A DNA stretch of 64,000 bases from contig JAGXFR010000037.1 of assembly GCA_024637155.1 (NCBI GenBank), positions 16,527 through 80,526 on the forward strand. The letters are read 5' to 3'. Below are positions 38,838-47,803 of the stretch, piece by piece; position 1 is the first letter of the stretch; each line of letters starts with the position of its first letter. Below the pieces are notes generated by a model that saw only the letters and a list, made by a program, of their open reading frames with translations, was not told the DNA's origin and made no database searches. A program made the position numbers and the translations under genes. Origin of the DNA: Burkholderiaceae bacterium (GTDB taxonomy: Bacteria > Pseudomonadota > Gammaproteobacteria > Burkholderiales > Burkholderiaceae_E).

Positions 38838-39875
38838 TCAGGTGCCGCTGTAGCCTTGCGGGTTGCGACTCTGCCAGCGCCACGCGTCGACGCACATCGA
38901 TTCGAGATCGAGCGCGGCTTCCCAGCCCAGCAGGTCCGCAGCGCTGCGCGGATCCGCGTAGCACTGCGCGATGTCGCCCGGACGTCGGTCCACGATGCGG
39001 TAGGGTATCGAACGGCCGCTCGCCGCCTCGAAAGCGCGCACAATTTCGAGCACCGAGTGCCCGCGTCCCGTGCCCAGGTTGACCGTGAACGCGCCGGCGT
39101 GTTCGAGCACGCGCGCCAGCGCCGCGACGTGGCCGCGCGCCAGGTCGAGCACGTGGATGTAATCGCGCACGCCCGTGCCGTCCGTGGTCGCGTAGTCCCC
39201 CCCGAAAACCGCCAGCTCCGCCCGACGACCCACGGCAACCTGGCTCACATAGGGCATGAGGTTGTTCGGAATGCCCCGCGGGTCCTCGCCAATGCGCCCG
39301 CTCGGATGCGCCCCGACCGGATTGAAGTAGCGCAGGATCGCGATCGACCAGCGCGGGTCGGAACGCGCCAGATCACCGAGAATTTCCTCGATCATCACTT
39401 TGGTGCGGCCGTATGGATTGCTCGGCGCCAGCGGTGCGTCCACCGGCACCGGAACCTCGCTCGGGTCACCGTAGACGGTCGCCGAGGAACTGAACACGAG
39501 GCGGCGCACGCCGGCCTCGGCGAGGCACGTAAGCAGCGTGGTGGTGCCGCCGACATTGTTCTCGTAGTAGGCAAGCGGCTGCTCGACGGATTCGCCGACC
39601 GCCTTGAGGCCCGCAAAATGCAGGACCGCACTCACCTTTTCGCGGGCGAGCAGCTCGCGCAGCAGGGTCGCGTCGCGGATGTCTCCCACCACCAGCGGCG
39701 CCGGTTTCCCCGCGAGTTGCGCAACGCGCACGAGCGACTCGGGACTCGCGTTGCTCAGGTTGTCGAGCACGACCACCGGATACCCGGCGCCAAGCAACTC
39801 GAGCACCGCGTGCGAGCCGATGTATCCCGCTCCTCCCGTTACCAGCACCTTCGGTGCAGAATCGGACCTGTCCAA
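38838..39875 (-). CDS. galE: UDP-glucose 4-epimerase GalE
   Basis: This 345-residue NAD-dependent epimerase has the Rossmann motif [17 protein letters not shown] near residue 13, [29 protein letters not shown], the YGRTK catalytic YxxxK and [12 protein letters not shown]. It interconverts UDP-glucose and UDP-galactose for envelope sugars. I choose a TTG start (LDRSDSAPK) because AGAGG lies five bases upstream; a GTG three codons earlier is possible. Start codons of galE and the divergent thpR are only 17 bases apart. Confidence 0.93.
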   Translation of the reverse strand: MDRSDSAPKVLVTGGAGYIGSHAVLELLGAGYPVVVLDNLSNASPESLVRVAQLAGKPAPLVVGDIRDATLLRELLAREKVSAVLHFAGLKAVGESVEQPLAYYENNVGGTTTLLTCLAEAGVRRLVFSSSATVYGDPSEVPVPVDAPLAPSNPYGRTKVMIEEILGDLARSDPRWSIAILRYFNPVGAHPSGRIGEDPRGIPNNLMPYVSQVAVGRRAELAVFGGDYATTDGTGVRDYIHVLDLARGHVAALARVLEHAGAFTVNLGTGRGHSVLEIVRAFEAASGRSIPYRIVDRRPGDIAQCYADPRSAADLLGWEAALDLESMCVDAWRWQSRNPQGYSGT

Positions 39876-39892
39876 GATCACCTCTTCCGGCA

Positions 39893-40459
39893 ATGCCGCC
39901 GCCGCTAGTGTCGCACGACCCGAATCTTCGCGCCCCGCGCTTCTTCTACGCCCTCGTTCCGGACGCGCCGGCCGCGCGCCGACTCGCGCGCGCCGGCTCC
40001 GGGGTGGCGCGCGCCTGCCGCGGGCGCGCGCTCGACGCGCCCGACCTGCACCTGACGCTCGCCTTCGTCGGGAGTCGTGCGAGCGCTGATCGCGCCCCCC
40101 TCGTGCCGCCCGAACTGGCGCTTCCCGAAGCGCTGTTGGGGCGTGCCGACTGGCCCGCCACACAGCTCGACCGCCTGGCGAGCTTTGGCCGGGGCATCGT
40201 CTGGGCGGGACCGACACGCACGCCGGTGTGGCTCGCGGAGTTGGCGCGCGAACTGCGCGCGTGCCTGCGCTCGGCGGGCATCGCGTTTGACGAGAAGCCG
40301 ATGCGCGCGCACATCACCCTGGTGCGCGGCGCACAGCGCTGGGACGAGGAGGCGCCGCAGCCGGACTTCGAACCGGTCGCGGTGGCGTCCTGGCATCTCG
40401 CGCTGGGATGGTCGCGAGGTCGGCGCGACGGGCCGCGATATGCGTGGCAGCCACTGTGA
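39893..40459 (+). CDS. thpR: RNA 2',3'-cyclic phosphodiesterase ThpR (2H family)
   Basis: This 188-residue protein of the LigT/ThpR 2H phosphoesterase family opens 2',3'-cyclic phosphates on RNA. The two HxT motifs are visible: LHLTLAFVG near residue 50 and AHITLVRGA near residue 135. The region between is Ala/Arg-rich but in frame throughout. It is divergent from galE with almost no space for a separate promoter. Confidence 0.88.
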   Translation: MPPPLVSHDPNLRAPRFFYALVPDAPAARRLARAGSGVARACRGRALDAPDLHLTLAFVGSRASADRAPLVPPELALPEALLGRADWPATQLDRLASFGRGIVWAGPTRTPVWLAELARELRACLRSAGIAFDEKPMRAHITLVRGAQRWDEEAPQPDFEPVAVASWHLALGWSRGRRDGPRYAWQPL

Positions 40460-40536
40460 GTCACCACCGGCGAGCGCACGGACTTTGCGATACCGGCGAT
40501 AATCGGCTCTTTCCCGCAACCTTGCCACCCGCACAA

Positions 40537-41223
40537 GTGCCCGCACACATCTTGATCGTCGAGGATGAACCGGAGATCCGCCGGATGCTCGCGGTGAACC
40601 TGCGCCATCACGGCTACCGGGTCACCGAAGCGGGTGACGCCGCGTCCGGCGCCGCCGCGATCGTCACCGACACGCCGGACCTGATCCTGCTCGACTGGAT
40701 GCTGCCGGGCAGCAGCGGCCTGACGCTGGCGCGCAACCTGCGCGCCGCCGAGCAAACGCGACACACGCCGATTCTCGTGCTCACCGCACGCGCGCAGGAG
40801 GGCGACAAGCTCGCGGGCTTCGAGGCCGGAGCCGATGACTACGTGACCAAACCCTTCTCGCCGCGCGAACTGCTCGCGCGGGTCGCCGCGCTGCTGCGGC
40901 GCGCAACGCGGGTGACCGCCGAGGAGACGCTCGAGTACTGCGGCATCCGGCTCGAACCCGAGCAGTTGCGCGCCTTCGCTGCCGGCGAAGGGCTGGAGCT
41001 CAGCCCGACGGAGTTCCGCTTGCTCCACTGCTTCCTGCGCAACCCGCAGCGGATTCTCTCGCGCGCGCGCCTGATCGAGTCGGTCTGGAGCGACGACGCC
41101 GAGATCGAGGCGCGCACCGTGGACGTGCATATCCGCCGACTGCGGCAGGCGCTGCACCCCACCGGACACCGGCGCCTGATCGAGACGGTGCGTGGCGCCG
41201 GATACCGGCTGGGAACGCCATGA
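40537..41223 (+). CDS. phoB: Phosphate regulon response regulator PhoB
   Basis: This 228-residue OmpR-type regulator has a receiver domain with the acidic pair in LIVEDEPEIRRML, the phospho-acceptor Asp in LLDWMLPGSSG (about residue 53) and Lys in VTKPFSPREL. The winged helix follows (ELSPTEFRLLHCFLRNPQRILSR, TVDVHIRRLRQAL, TVRGAGYRL). The GTG start aligns with the usual PhoB N-terminus; a TTG five codons earlier is an alternative. The gene overlaps phoR by four bases. It activates the pst operon through Pho boxes. Confidence 0.95.
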   Translation: MPAHILIVEDEPEIRRMLAVNLRHHGYRVTEAGDAASGAAAIVTDTPDLILLDWMLPGSSGLTLARNLRAAEQTRHTPILVLTARAQEGDKLAGFEAGADDYVTKPFSPRELLARVAALLRRATRVTAEETLEYCGIRLEPEQLRAFAAGEGLELSPTEFRLLHCFLRNPQRILSRARLIESVWSDDAEIEARTVDVHIRRLRQALHPTGHRRLIETVRGAGYRLGTP

Positions 41224-42509
41224 TCCGGGTGCGCCAGGGGATCCGCCTCGTCGCCGCACTCGCGATCGCGGCCGCGCTCGCGCGTTGGCTTTCGGTGCAC
41301 GTGGCACTCGGCTGGCTCGCGATCGTGCTGTGCGCGTTCGTCGGCTACCACAGCTACTACCTGTGGCGACTGAGCGAGTGGGCCGCGCTGCCCGCCAAGC
41401 GCGGTGTGCCCACGGGTTCCGGTTCGTGGGGGATCGCGTTCGAGCGCATTGCGCGTTTCGTGCGCGACCAGTCCGACAGCCGCGAGGCGCTCGAGGTCGA
41501 ACTCAGCGGCGTGCACGCGGCGGTCGATCGCCTGCCCGACGCGCTGATCGCGCTCGATCGATTCGATCATGTCCTGTGGAGCAACCGCGCGGCCCAGGAA
41601 CTCCACGGCATCTTCGGCACCAAACGCCCGATCCACCACTTCCTGCGCCAGCCGGAGTTCATCGCCTTTCTCGAGGAAGGCAAGTACGACGCGCCGCTGC
41701 GCATCACGCTGCCCGAGCACCCCGGTCGCATCTACCGGATCCGGATTTACCCGAGCGCCGGCGGCAAGCTGATGATCACGCGTGACGTCACCGACCAGAC
41801 GAAAGTCGACGCGATGCGCAGCGACTTCGTCGCCAATGTCTCGCACGAACTGCGCACGCCTGTCACCATCGTCGGCGGCTTTGCCGAGACCTTGCTGGAA
41901 ATCGATCTCGACGAGGCGACCCGGCGCGAGCACCTCGAATCGATCCTGCGCAGCAGCCGCACGATGCAGGGCATCATCGATGACCTGCTGACCCTCTCGA
42001 CGCTGGAAGCGGATCTCGACCAGCCCCGCGAGGAACTGATCGAGCTGCCCGAGCTCTACGAAGCCATGGTCGAGGAGGCACGCGCGTTCTCTGGCGGCAA
42101 GCATCGGATCACGCTCTCGATCCGGGATCCGCAGCGCGTGCGCGGCGACCGCGGTCAGATCGAGAGCGCAATCCGCAACCTGCTCACCAATGCCGTGCGC
42201 TACACGCCCGCGGGCGGGGAAATCGAACTCTCTTGGAGGGTGCGCGACGACGAGGGCTGGATCACGGTGCGCGACACGGGCATCGGGATCGAGCCCGAGC
42301 ACCTGCCGCGCCTCGCCGAGCGCTTCTATCGGATCGACCGCGGGCGCTCGCGCTCGACCGGGGGAACGGGACTGGGGCTGGCGATCGTCAAGCACATCGC
42401 CGCGCGCCACGGTGCGGGGCTGCACATCACGAGCCGTCCGGGCGAGGGCAGCGCGTTCTCGCTGCGGCTGCCGGCCACGAGGCTGCTGCCGGCGGACGAC
42501 GAGGCCTGA
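41220..42509 (+). CDS. phoR: Phosphate regulon sensor histidine kinase PhoR
   Basis: This 429-residue kinase has N-terminal membrane helices (residues about 8-45) and a PAS domain (about 95-190). The HisKA box is NVSHELRTPVTIVGGF with the phospho-His. The HATPase domain has IRNLLTNAVRYTP, DTGIGIEPEHLPRLAERFYR and GGTGLGLAIVKHIAARHG. It responds to phosphate through the PstSCAB-PhoU complex. Here phoBR run toward pstSCAB-phoU on the opposite strand, with repeat copy B between the two convergent 3' ends. Confidence 0.96.
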   Translation: MIRVRQGIRLVAALAIAAALARWLSVHVALGWLAIVLCAFVGYHSYYLWRLSEWAALPAKRGVPTGSGSWGIAFERIARFVRDQSDSREALEVELSGVHAAVDRLPDALIALDRFDHVLWSNRAAQELHGIFGTKRPIHHFLRQPEFIAFLEEGKYDAPLRITLPEHPGRIYRIRIYPSAGGKLMITRDVTDQTKVDAMRSDFVANVSHELRTPVTIVGGFAETLLEIDLDEATRREHLESILRSSRTMQGIIDDLLTLSTLEADLDQPREELIELPELYEAMVEEARAFSGGKHRITLSIRDPQRVRGDRGQIESAIRNLLTNAVRYTPAGGEIELSWRVRDDEGWITVRDTGIGIEPEHLPRLAERFYRIDRGRSRSTGGTGLGLAIVKHIAARHGAGLHITSRPGEGSAFSLRLPATRLLPADDEA

Positions 42510-42532
42510 GGCGAGGGTCCGGGCTTCGTTCG

Positions 42533-42632
42533 CAGCGCGCCTCTTATGGTGGCGCGATGCGGTCAGGTGTCCGCACCCCCTTTTCAGCGCGCCTCCCCTG
42601 ATGACGTGGCGCGACGCGGTCAGGTGTCCGCA
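42533..42632 (+). repeat. Tandem partial duplication of the element's end
   Basis: Two direct copies of a roughly 45-base unit start at 42533 and 42585. Each has CAGCGCGCCTC, then TGGCGCGA and GGTCAGGTGTCCGCA. The second forms the left end of repeat copy B. The first is an isolated extra end without the rest of an element, either a remnant of another copy or a slippage product. Confidence 0.7.
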
Positions 42633-43139
42633 TTCGCCGCTCGTTACCGGCTCGGTGCGGCCACCTGACCCCATCGCGCTGTGTGGCAGCATCGCTCCCG
42701 TCGCGTACGCTGCGCTGACGCGGCGTGGATCACGCTCCACGCGCTCATCGGTGACGGCGAAGCGTCTCGCGGCGGGCGCCCGGCACGTGACCCGGGCGCC
42801 ATACGCCGCGAGGCCGCCCGCCGGCAACAGCTTCGGCCTGCAAGCATGATTACGACGCATACACGCACGCAACCGCATTGCCCAGCGCGCCGCTGGCGCA
42901 CGGGTGCGCGATCGGGTAACGAGCCGATCGCGCACTCGGAAGCGCGGCGCGCCGCACCGACGCGGGCGTGCGCGGCCAGTGCGCGCCTGAGTTGCTTCCT
43001 CGTGGGCAGGTGGTTGCGGGCGGGCGGTGTTCCGACTTGGTGAAACACGCGCGCGGATGCCTCAGAGCGTGCTGTGCTCAGGTGGCCGCACCGAGCCGGT
43101 TACGAGCGGCGAATGCGGGTACCTGAGCACAGCACGCCA
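42607..43139 (-). repeat. Dispersed hairpin-capped intergenic repeat, copy B
   Basis: This lies between the convergent phoR and phoU genes and matches copy A in the opposite orientation. The outer ends carry TGGCGCGA and GCACGCCA. The plus-strand left hairpin has 15-bp arms with one mismatch (42618-42632 with 42656-42670). The right hairpin has 24-base arms with two mismatches (43067-43090 with 43114-43137). Both loops are 23 bases and are reverse complements except for one base, so the ends form a terminal inverted repeat of more than 50 bases. The core contains GGCGCCCGG/CCGGGCGCC around CACGTGAC (42775-42800) and a hairpin GCGTGGA/TCCACGC near 42724-42743. I see no convincing gene in it. 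Confidence 0.85.
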
Positions 43140-43184
43140 CGCCACCACCCCGCGCGCGCTGACTACGGAGCACAGGCCGCCCCG

Positions 43185-43886
43185 TTACGACAGATCGCCT
43201 TCCTCGTGCGCCGCGGCCCCGTGCCGCCGATCGATGCCCTCGACCACGTTGACCACGTACTCGGCGATGTTCTCCGCGTGATCCCCGATGCGTTCGAGCG
43301 ACTGGACGATGAAGATCAGTTCCTGCGCGGCCGGAATCGAAGCCGGCTCCGCCGCCATCCCCTCGAGCAGTTCGCGAATCAGCGACGAGCGGATCTCGTC
43401 GACCGCGCGATCGCGCTTGCGCAGGCCGTCGAGCGCACCCGCATCGTGGCGCAGGAACGCGTCGAGCGACTGCTGGAGCATCCCGCGCACCATTTCCCCC
43501 ATCGATGCGACGCGAGCGAGCGGGAAGGCCGCGTGCCCCGTGTAGTGCTGGAGGTCGCGACTGTTGTAGGCGATCTTCTTGGCCTCGTCACCGACGCGCT
43601 CGAGATCGTTGATCGTGTGGATCGCGGCGACCACCTCGCGCAGATCGATCGCGATCGGCTGCCGGCGCGCGATGATCTGGTTGCACAGCAGGTCGGTCTG
43701 CACGTGCATCCGGTTGACCGCCCGCTCCTCGGTGATGACCTGCGCAAGGAGCGCGGCGTCGCCGGTGCGCAGCACCTCGACGGCCCGGTAGACCTGCTGT
43801 TCGACGAGTCCACCCATCGTCATCACCGCGCTGCGCATCCCGGAGAGATCGGTGTCGAAAGCTCTCATCGTGTGTTCGTGCATCAT
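43185..43886 (-). CDS. phoU: Phosphate-specific transport system accessory protein PhoU
   Basis: This 233-residue protein has two three-helix bundles that bind metal clusters and damps PhoR signalling from the Pst transporter. Typical PhoU text is MRSAVMTMGGLVEQQVYRA near residue 20, RQPIAIDLREVVAAIHTINDLERVGDEA in the first bundle and ELIFIVQSLERIGDHAENIAEYVV in the second. I start it at the first of two adjacent ATGs (MMHEHTMRAFDTDLSG), 13 bases after the pstB stop codon. It is the last gene of the pst operon. Confidence 0.94.
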   Translation of the reverse strand: MMHEHTMRAFDTDLSGMRSAVMTMGGLVEQQVYRAVEVLRTGDAALLAQVITEERAVNRMHVQTDLLCNQIIARRQPIAIDLREVVAAIHTINDLERVGDEAKKIAYNSRDLQHYTGHAAFPLARVASMGEMVRGMLQQSLDAFLRHDAGALDGLRKRDRAVDEIRSSLIRELLEGMAAEPASIPAAQELIFIVQSLERIGDHAENIAEYVVNVVEGIDRRHGAAAHEEGDLS

Positions 43887-43899
43887 GCCCCCGCAGTGC

Positions 43900-44721
43900 T
43901 CAGCCAAAGCGGCCGGTGATGTAATCCTCGGTGCGCTGGTCGCTGGGCTTGAGGAACATCTGCCCGGTGTTGCCGAATTCGACCAGCTCGCCCAGATACA
44001 TGTAGGCGGTGTAGTCCGAAATCCGCGCCGCCTGCTGCATGTTGTGCGTGACGATCAGGATCGTCACCTTGCTCTTCAATTCGTTCACCAGTTCCTCGAT
44101 CGAGGCGGTGGCGATGGGATCGAGCGCCGAGGTCGGCTCGTCGAAGAGCACGAGTTCCGGATCGGTCGCCAGTGCCCGCGCGATGCACAGGCGCTGCTGC
44201 TGCCCGCCGGAGAGGTTGAACGCGAGTTCGTCGAGCCGCTCGCTCACCTCGTTCCACAGCGCAGCATTCTTGAGGGCGTGCTCGACCCGATCGGCGATCG
44301 CGCTGCGCGAACGCTCGCCGCGGACCCGGATGCCGTAGGCGACATTCTCGAAGATCGACTTCGGGAACGGATTGGGCTTCTGGAACACCATCCCGATGCG
44401 CATCCGCACCTCGATGGGATCGATCTCCTTCGAGAGCAGGTCCAGATCGTCCGGAAACAGCCGGATCTCGCCCTCGTAGCGATTCCCCGGGTAGAGATCG
44501 TGCATCCGGTTGAAAGCGCGCAGCAGCGTCGACTTTCCGCAACCTGAGGGACCGATCAGTGCCGTCACGCGGTTCTCGTAGACGGGCAGGTTCACGTCGC
44601 GCAGCGCGTGATTGGTCCCGTAGTAGAAACCCAGTCCGGTGGTGCGGGCCTTGACCGCCGGTTCGGTGGCGGTGCCGGGCGCGCGCGGCGCGGGAGAGTC
44701 GGGGGGCATCGAAGTCACCAT
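43900..44721 (-). CDS. pstB: Phosphate ABC transporter ATPase PstB
   Basis: This 273-residue ATPase has Walker [20 protein letters not shown], the PstB-specific NRMHDLYPG and [18 protein letters not shown], signature [16 protein letters not shown], and Walker [16 protein letters not shown]. It powers high-affinity phosphate uptake through PstC/PstA. The start ATG overlaps the pstA stop; an ATG four codons later is an alternative. The N-terminal 25 residues are a Pro/Ala-rich tail. Confidence 0.96.
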   Translation of the reverse strand: MVTSMPPDSPAPRAPGTATEPAVKARTTGLGFYYGTNHALRDVNLPVYENRVTALIGPSGCGKSTLLRAFNRMHDLYPGNRYEGEIRLFPDDLDLLSKEIDPIEVRMRIGMVFQKPNPFPKSIFENVAYGIRVRGERSRSAIADRVEHALKNAALWNEVSERLDELAFNLSGGQQQRLCIARALATDPELVLFDEPTSALDPIATASIEELVNELKSKVTILIVTHNMQQAARISDYTAYMYLGELVEFGNTGQMFLKPSDQRTEDYITGRFG

Positions 44722-45638
44722 TTGAGGTTCCGGCGCAGCCGGTAACGCACGTAGATCGCCAGTCCGTTCATCGCCAGCGTCAGCGCCACCAGCACGAAAC
44801 CGGCCGCGGCGGCGTTCGCCTGAAACGCCGCCTCGGGACGCGATGTCCAGTTGAACATCTGGATCGGCAGCACCGTGAACGGCGCCCAGAGCCATTCGAA
44901 ATTCAGGTAGGGCGGGATCGCCGTCACCGGCGCCTCGGGCAGGAACGCGATGAAGGTCAGCGCGCCGATCGTGATGATCGGGGCCGTTTCGCCGATGGCG
45001 CGGGCGAGGCCGATGATCACGCCGGTGAGGATACCGGGCATCGAGTACGGAACGATGTGGTCGCGCACCATCTGCCACTTGGAGGCGCCCAGCGCGTAGG
45101 CGCTCTCGCGCATCTCGCGCGGGATCGCCCGGATCGCCTCGCGGGTGGCGAGGATCACCACCGGCAGGATCAGCAGCGCCAGCGTCAGGCCGGCCGCGAG
45201 GATGCTCTGCCCGAAGCCCAGACCGTAGACGAACAGACCCAGTGCGAGCAGGCCGTAGACGATCGACGGCACACCGGCGAGGTTGGTGATGTTGATCTCG
45301 ATCAGGTCGTTCACCCAGTGCTTCGCCGCATATTCCTCGAGATACAGGCCGGAGGCGACACCGAGCGGAATCGCGACCGTCGCGGTGACCACCATCACCA
45401 GCACGGACCCGACCCACGCCGAGAGGATCCCCGCGCGCTCCGCGTGGCGGGACGGAAAGGACGTGAAGAACTCGGCATTGATCCGCGGAATGCCGGCGAT
45501 TGCCATGTCGACGAAGAGCGTGAGAAAGGTGAGCACGCCGATCATCAGCGCGATCACGCCGCACACGGCAAAGACGAGTTCGAAGCGCCGCCCGCGCGCG
45601 ATGGCATTGCGAATTTCGTGAAGCTGCTCGCGTTCCAT
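44715..45638 (-). CDS. pstA: Phosphate ABC transporter permease PstA
   Basis: This 307-residue inner-membrane permease has six predicted helices and the BPD_transp_1 fold. Markers are [21 protein letters not shown] near residue 110, the ATPase contact loop with [17 protein letters not shown] near residue 185 and [16 protein letters not shown]. It is paired with PstC and coupled to pstB by overlapping stop and start. Confidence 0.95.
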   Translation of the reverse strand: MEREQLHEIRNAIARGRRFELVFAVCGVIALMIGVLTFLTLFVDMAIAGIPRINAEFFTSFPSRHAERAGILSAWVGSVLVMVVTATVAIPLGVASGLYLEEYAAKHWVNDLIEINITNLAGVPSIVYGLLALGLFVYGLGFGQSILAAGLTLALLILPVVILATREAIRAIPREMRESAYALGASKWQMVRDHIVPYSMPGILTGVIIGLARAIGETAPIITIGALTFIAFLPEAPVTAIPPYLNFEWLWAPFTVLPIQMFNWTSRPEAAFQANAAAAGFVLVALTLAMNGLAIYVRYRLRRNLKW

Positions 45639-45648
45639 CCGTCGTTGC

Positions 45649-46644
45649 TCAGTAGGCCTCGCGGAAGCGCCGCCGCAGCGCGTGTCCCACGATGTTGAAG
45701 AAGAAGGTGATCAGCAGCAGCGTCAGTCCGGCGGCAAAGATCGTCTGGTAACCGATCGAGCCGTGCGGCAGGTCGCCCAGCGCCACCTGCACGATGTAGG
45801 CGGTGATCGTCGCGGCGGGCTCGAGCGGGTTGAAGGTGAGGTTCGGCTGCATGCCGGCCGCCACCGCGAGGATCATCGTCTCGCCGACCGCGCGCGAGAT
45901 CCCCAGGATGTAGGCCGAGGCGATCCCGGAAAACGCTGCGGGCACCACGACCTTCGTCGCGGTCTGCAACCGGGTCGCGCCCATCGCATAGGAGCCCTCG
46001 CGCAGCGCCATCGGCACGGCGCGCATCGCGTCCTCGCTGATCGAACTCACATAGGGGATGATCATGATCCCCATCACGATTCCCGCGGAGAGCAGATTGA
46101 AGCCCGGCAGCGAGGGGATCAGCTTCTGCAGCAGCGGCGTGACGAAGAGCAGGGCGAAGTAGCCGTAGACGATGGTCGGCACGCCGCCGAGCAGCTCGAG
46201 CAGCGGCTTGCCCACCTCGCGTACCCGGTACGCGGCGAATTCCGAAAGGTAGATGGCGATTACGGTGCCCAGCGGAATCGCGATGGAGAGCGCCACCAGC
46301 GAACTGGTCAAGGTCCCCGAGAGCAGCACCATGATCCCGAAGTGCGCGTCGTCAAAGAGCGGCGTCCACTGCGTGTCGGTCAGGAAGTCGCTCATCGGCA
46401 CCTCCCGAAAGAAGGTCACCGACTCGCTGACCAGGATGTAGACGATCCCCAGCGTGATGAGCACGGAGGTGAACGCGCTCAGAAAGAGAATCGACTCGAT
46501 GAGCTTCTCGAACACGCGCCGCCGCCGCTTGCGGCGCAGGTCGCGTGGGCGCGCAGACGCAAGCGCGGCGCCGCCAGATGCGGGCACCGCGCCGCCGCCC
46601 CCTTCGGCGGCGTGGATGGGGGGGAGGCCCCCCGGCAGATTCAT
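45649..46644 (-). CDS. pstC: Phosphate ABC transporter permease PstC
   Basis: This 331-residue permease has an unusually basic N-terminus (RPRDLRRKRRRRVFEKLIE) preceding the first helix. Markers are LLELLGGVPTIVYGYFALLFV, MRAVPMALREGSYAMGATRLQ (ATPase contact) and SRAVGETMILAVAAGMQP. It forms the phosphate channel with PstA. It starts 13 bases after pstS, leaving no room for a separate promoter. Confidence 0.95.
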   Translation of the reverse strand: MNLPGGLPPIHAAEGGGGAVPASGGAALASARPRDLRRKRRRRVFEKLIESILFLSAFTSVLITLGIVYILVSESVTFFREVPMSDFLTDTQWTPLFDDAHFGIMVLLSGTLTSSLVALSIAIPLGTVIAIYLSEFAAYRVREVGKPLLELLGGVPTIVYGYFALLFVTPLLQKLIPSLPGFNLLSAGIVMGIMIIPYVSSISEDAMRAVPMALREGSYAMGATRLQTATKVVVPAAFSGIASAYILGISRAVGETMILAVAAGMQPNLTFNPLEPAATITAYIVQVALGDLPHGSIGYQTIFAAGLTLLLITFFFNIVGHALRRRFREAY

Positions 46645-46657
46645 CGTTTCATGGGTT

Positions 46658-47656
46658 CTACTGTTTCGCCTCGCGCCGCAACAGTTCCTCGATCGTCACA
46701 CCGACCTCGGCGTGGCCCCCGAACACCGTCCCCTTCTTGCCCTTGGCCACGTTTTCGAGCGCCTGTTTGTAGGCCGAATCCGGCAGCGGCACGTACTTGA
46801 CCTCGCGCGTGAGCTTGGCCGCGTTCTTCAGATAGTAGTCGACGAACTCGCGCACTTCCGGGCGACCAAGTTCCTTCGCATTGACGTAGATGAAGATCGG
46901 GCGGGCGAGCGGCGCGTACGCGCCCGACAGAACCGCCTCCATCGAGGGAGCAACCGGCAGTCCCTTGGGATTGACGACCGGCACGGCCCTGAGCTTCTTG
47001 GTGTTCTCGGCGTAGTACGCGAAACCGAAATAGCCCAGTCCACCCAGGTCGCTCGAAACGCCCTGCACCAGCACGTTGTCGTCTTCGGACGCGGTGAAGT
47101 CGCCGCGGCTCGACTTGGCTTTGCCGACCACGGCTTCGGTGAAGTAATCGAAGGTGCCCGAGTCGGCGCCCGGCCCGTAGAGCTTGAGCGCCTGATCGGG
47201 CCACGCCGGATTGACGTCGCGCCATTTCATGACCTTGCCCTGGGCCTCGGGGGCCCAGATGCGCTTGAGTTCGGCGACGGTGATCTGCTTGATGAACGTG
47301 TTCTTCGGGTTCACGACCACGGTCAGCGCGTCGAAGGCCACGGGGAGTTCCAGATATTCGATGCCGGCGGCCTTGCAGGCCGCCATTTCCTGCTCGAGGA
47401 TGGGGCGCGATGCATTCGAGATGTCGATCTCGCCCCGACAGAATTTCTTGAAGCCGCCGCCGGTTCCGGAAATGCCCACGGTAACGCGGACCGCGCCACG
47501 TTTGGATTTTTGAAAGTCCTCGGCAACCGCTTCGGTCACCGGAAACACCGTGCTCGAACCATCGATGCGCACGGTCGGCACCGCATGCGCGGCCGTCGCC
47601 AGCAGCGCGCACAGCCCGCCAGCCAGAATGTTCATCGCCGTGTTGTTTCGCTTCAT
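46658..47656 (-). CDS. pstS: Phosphate-binding periplasmic protein PstS
   Basis: This 332-residue exported protein has a Sec signal peptide (MNILAGGLCALLATAAHA, cleaved near residue 25). The mature part begins VPTVRIDGSSTVFPVTEAVAEDF, then GTGGGFKKFCRGEIDISNASRP and YGPGADSGTFDYFTEAV, the phosphate-binding segments. The preferred ATG has AGGAG eight bases upstream; another ATG lies two codons earlier. It is the first gene of pstSCAB-phoU with a Pho-box-like site upstream. Confidence 0.95.
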   Translation of the reverse strand: MKRNNTAMNILAGGLCALLATAAHAVPTVRIDGSSTVFPVTEAVAEDFQKSKRGAVRVTVGISGTGGGFKKFCRGEIDISNASRPILEQEMAACKAAGIEYLELPVAFDALTVVVNPKNTFIKQITVAELKRIWAPEAQGKVMKWRDVNPAWPDQALKLYGPGADSGTFDYFTEAVVGKAKSSRGDFTASEDDNVLVQGVSSDLGGLGYFGFAYYAENTKKLRAVPVVNPKGLPVAPSMEAVLSGAYAPLARPIFIYVNAKELGRPEVREFVDYYLKNAAKLTREVKYVPLPDSAYKQALENVAKGKKGTVFGGHAEVGVTIEELLRREAKQ

Positions 47657-47729
47657 CGTCATCGCTCCTGTTTTGTGGCGCCACCAATGCGGCGCCCGTT
47701 TTGCTTCGAAGCAATGATGCCCGCCCAAT

Positions 47730-47747
47730 ATGACGATTCGATGACGG
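47730..47747 (-). promoter_or_regulatory. Pho-box-like site upstream of pstS
   Basis: Reading leftward, CCGTCAT-CGAA-TCGTCAT matches the 7-4-7 layout of the PhoB box (CTGTCAT-N4-CTGTCAT) at five of seven bases per half. A -10-like CATCAT follows about ten bases later, and pstS starts about 70 bases downstream. PhoB is encoded in this window, so phosphate-starvation control is expected. Confidence 0.6.
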
Positions 47748-47803
47748 CGCGACCGATGCGCGCCCGGCGCAGCGCGCAGGCAGGCTCCGCTCGGGAGCGC
47801 CCC

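Noticed and set aside
40839..42935. Open frame of 698 codons on the minus strand across phoB, phoR and the repeat
   Set aside because: It covers two certain genes on the other strand. Its only similarity, to translated repeat copy A, reflects shared DNA and not a conserved protein.
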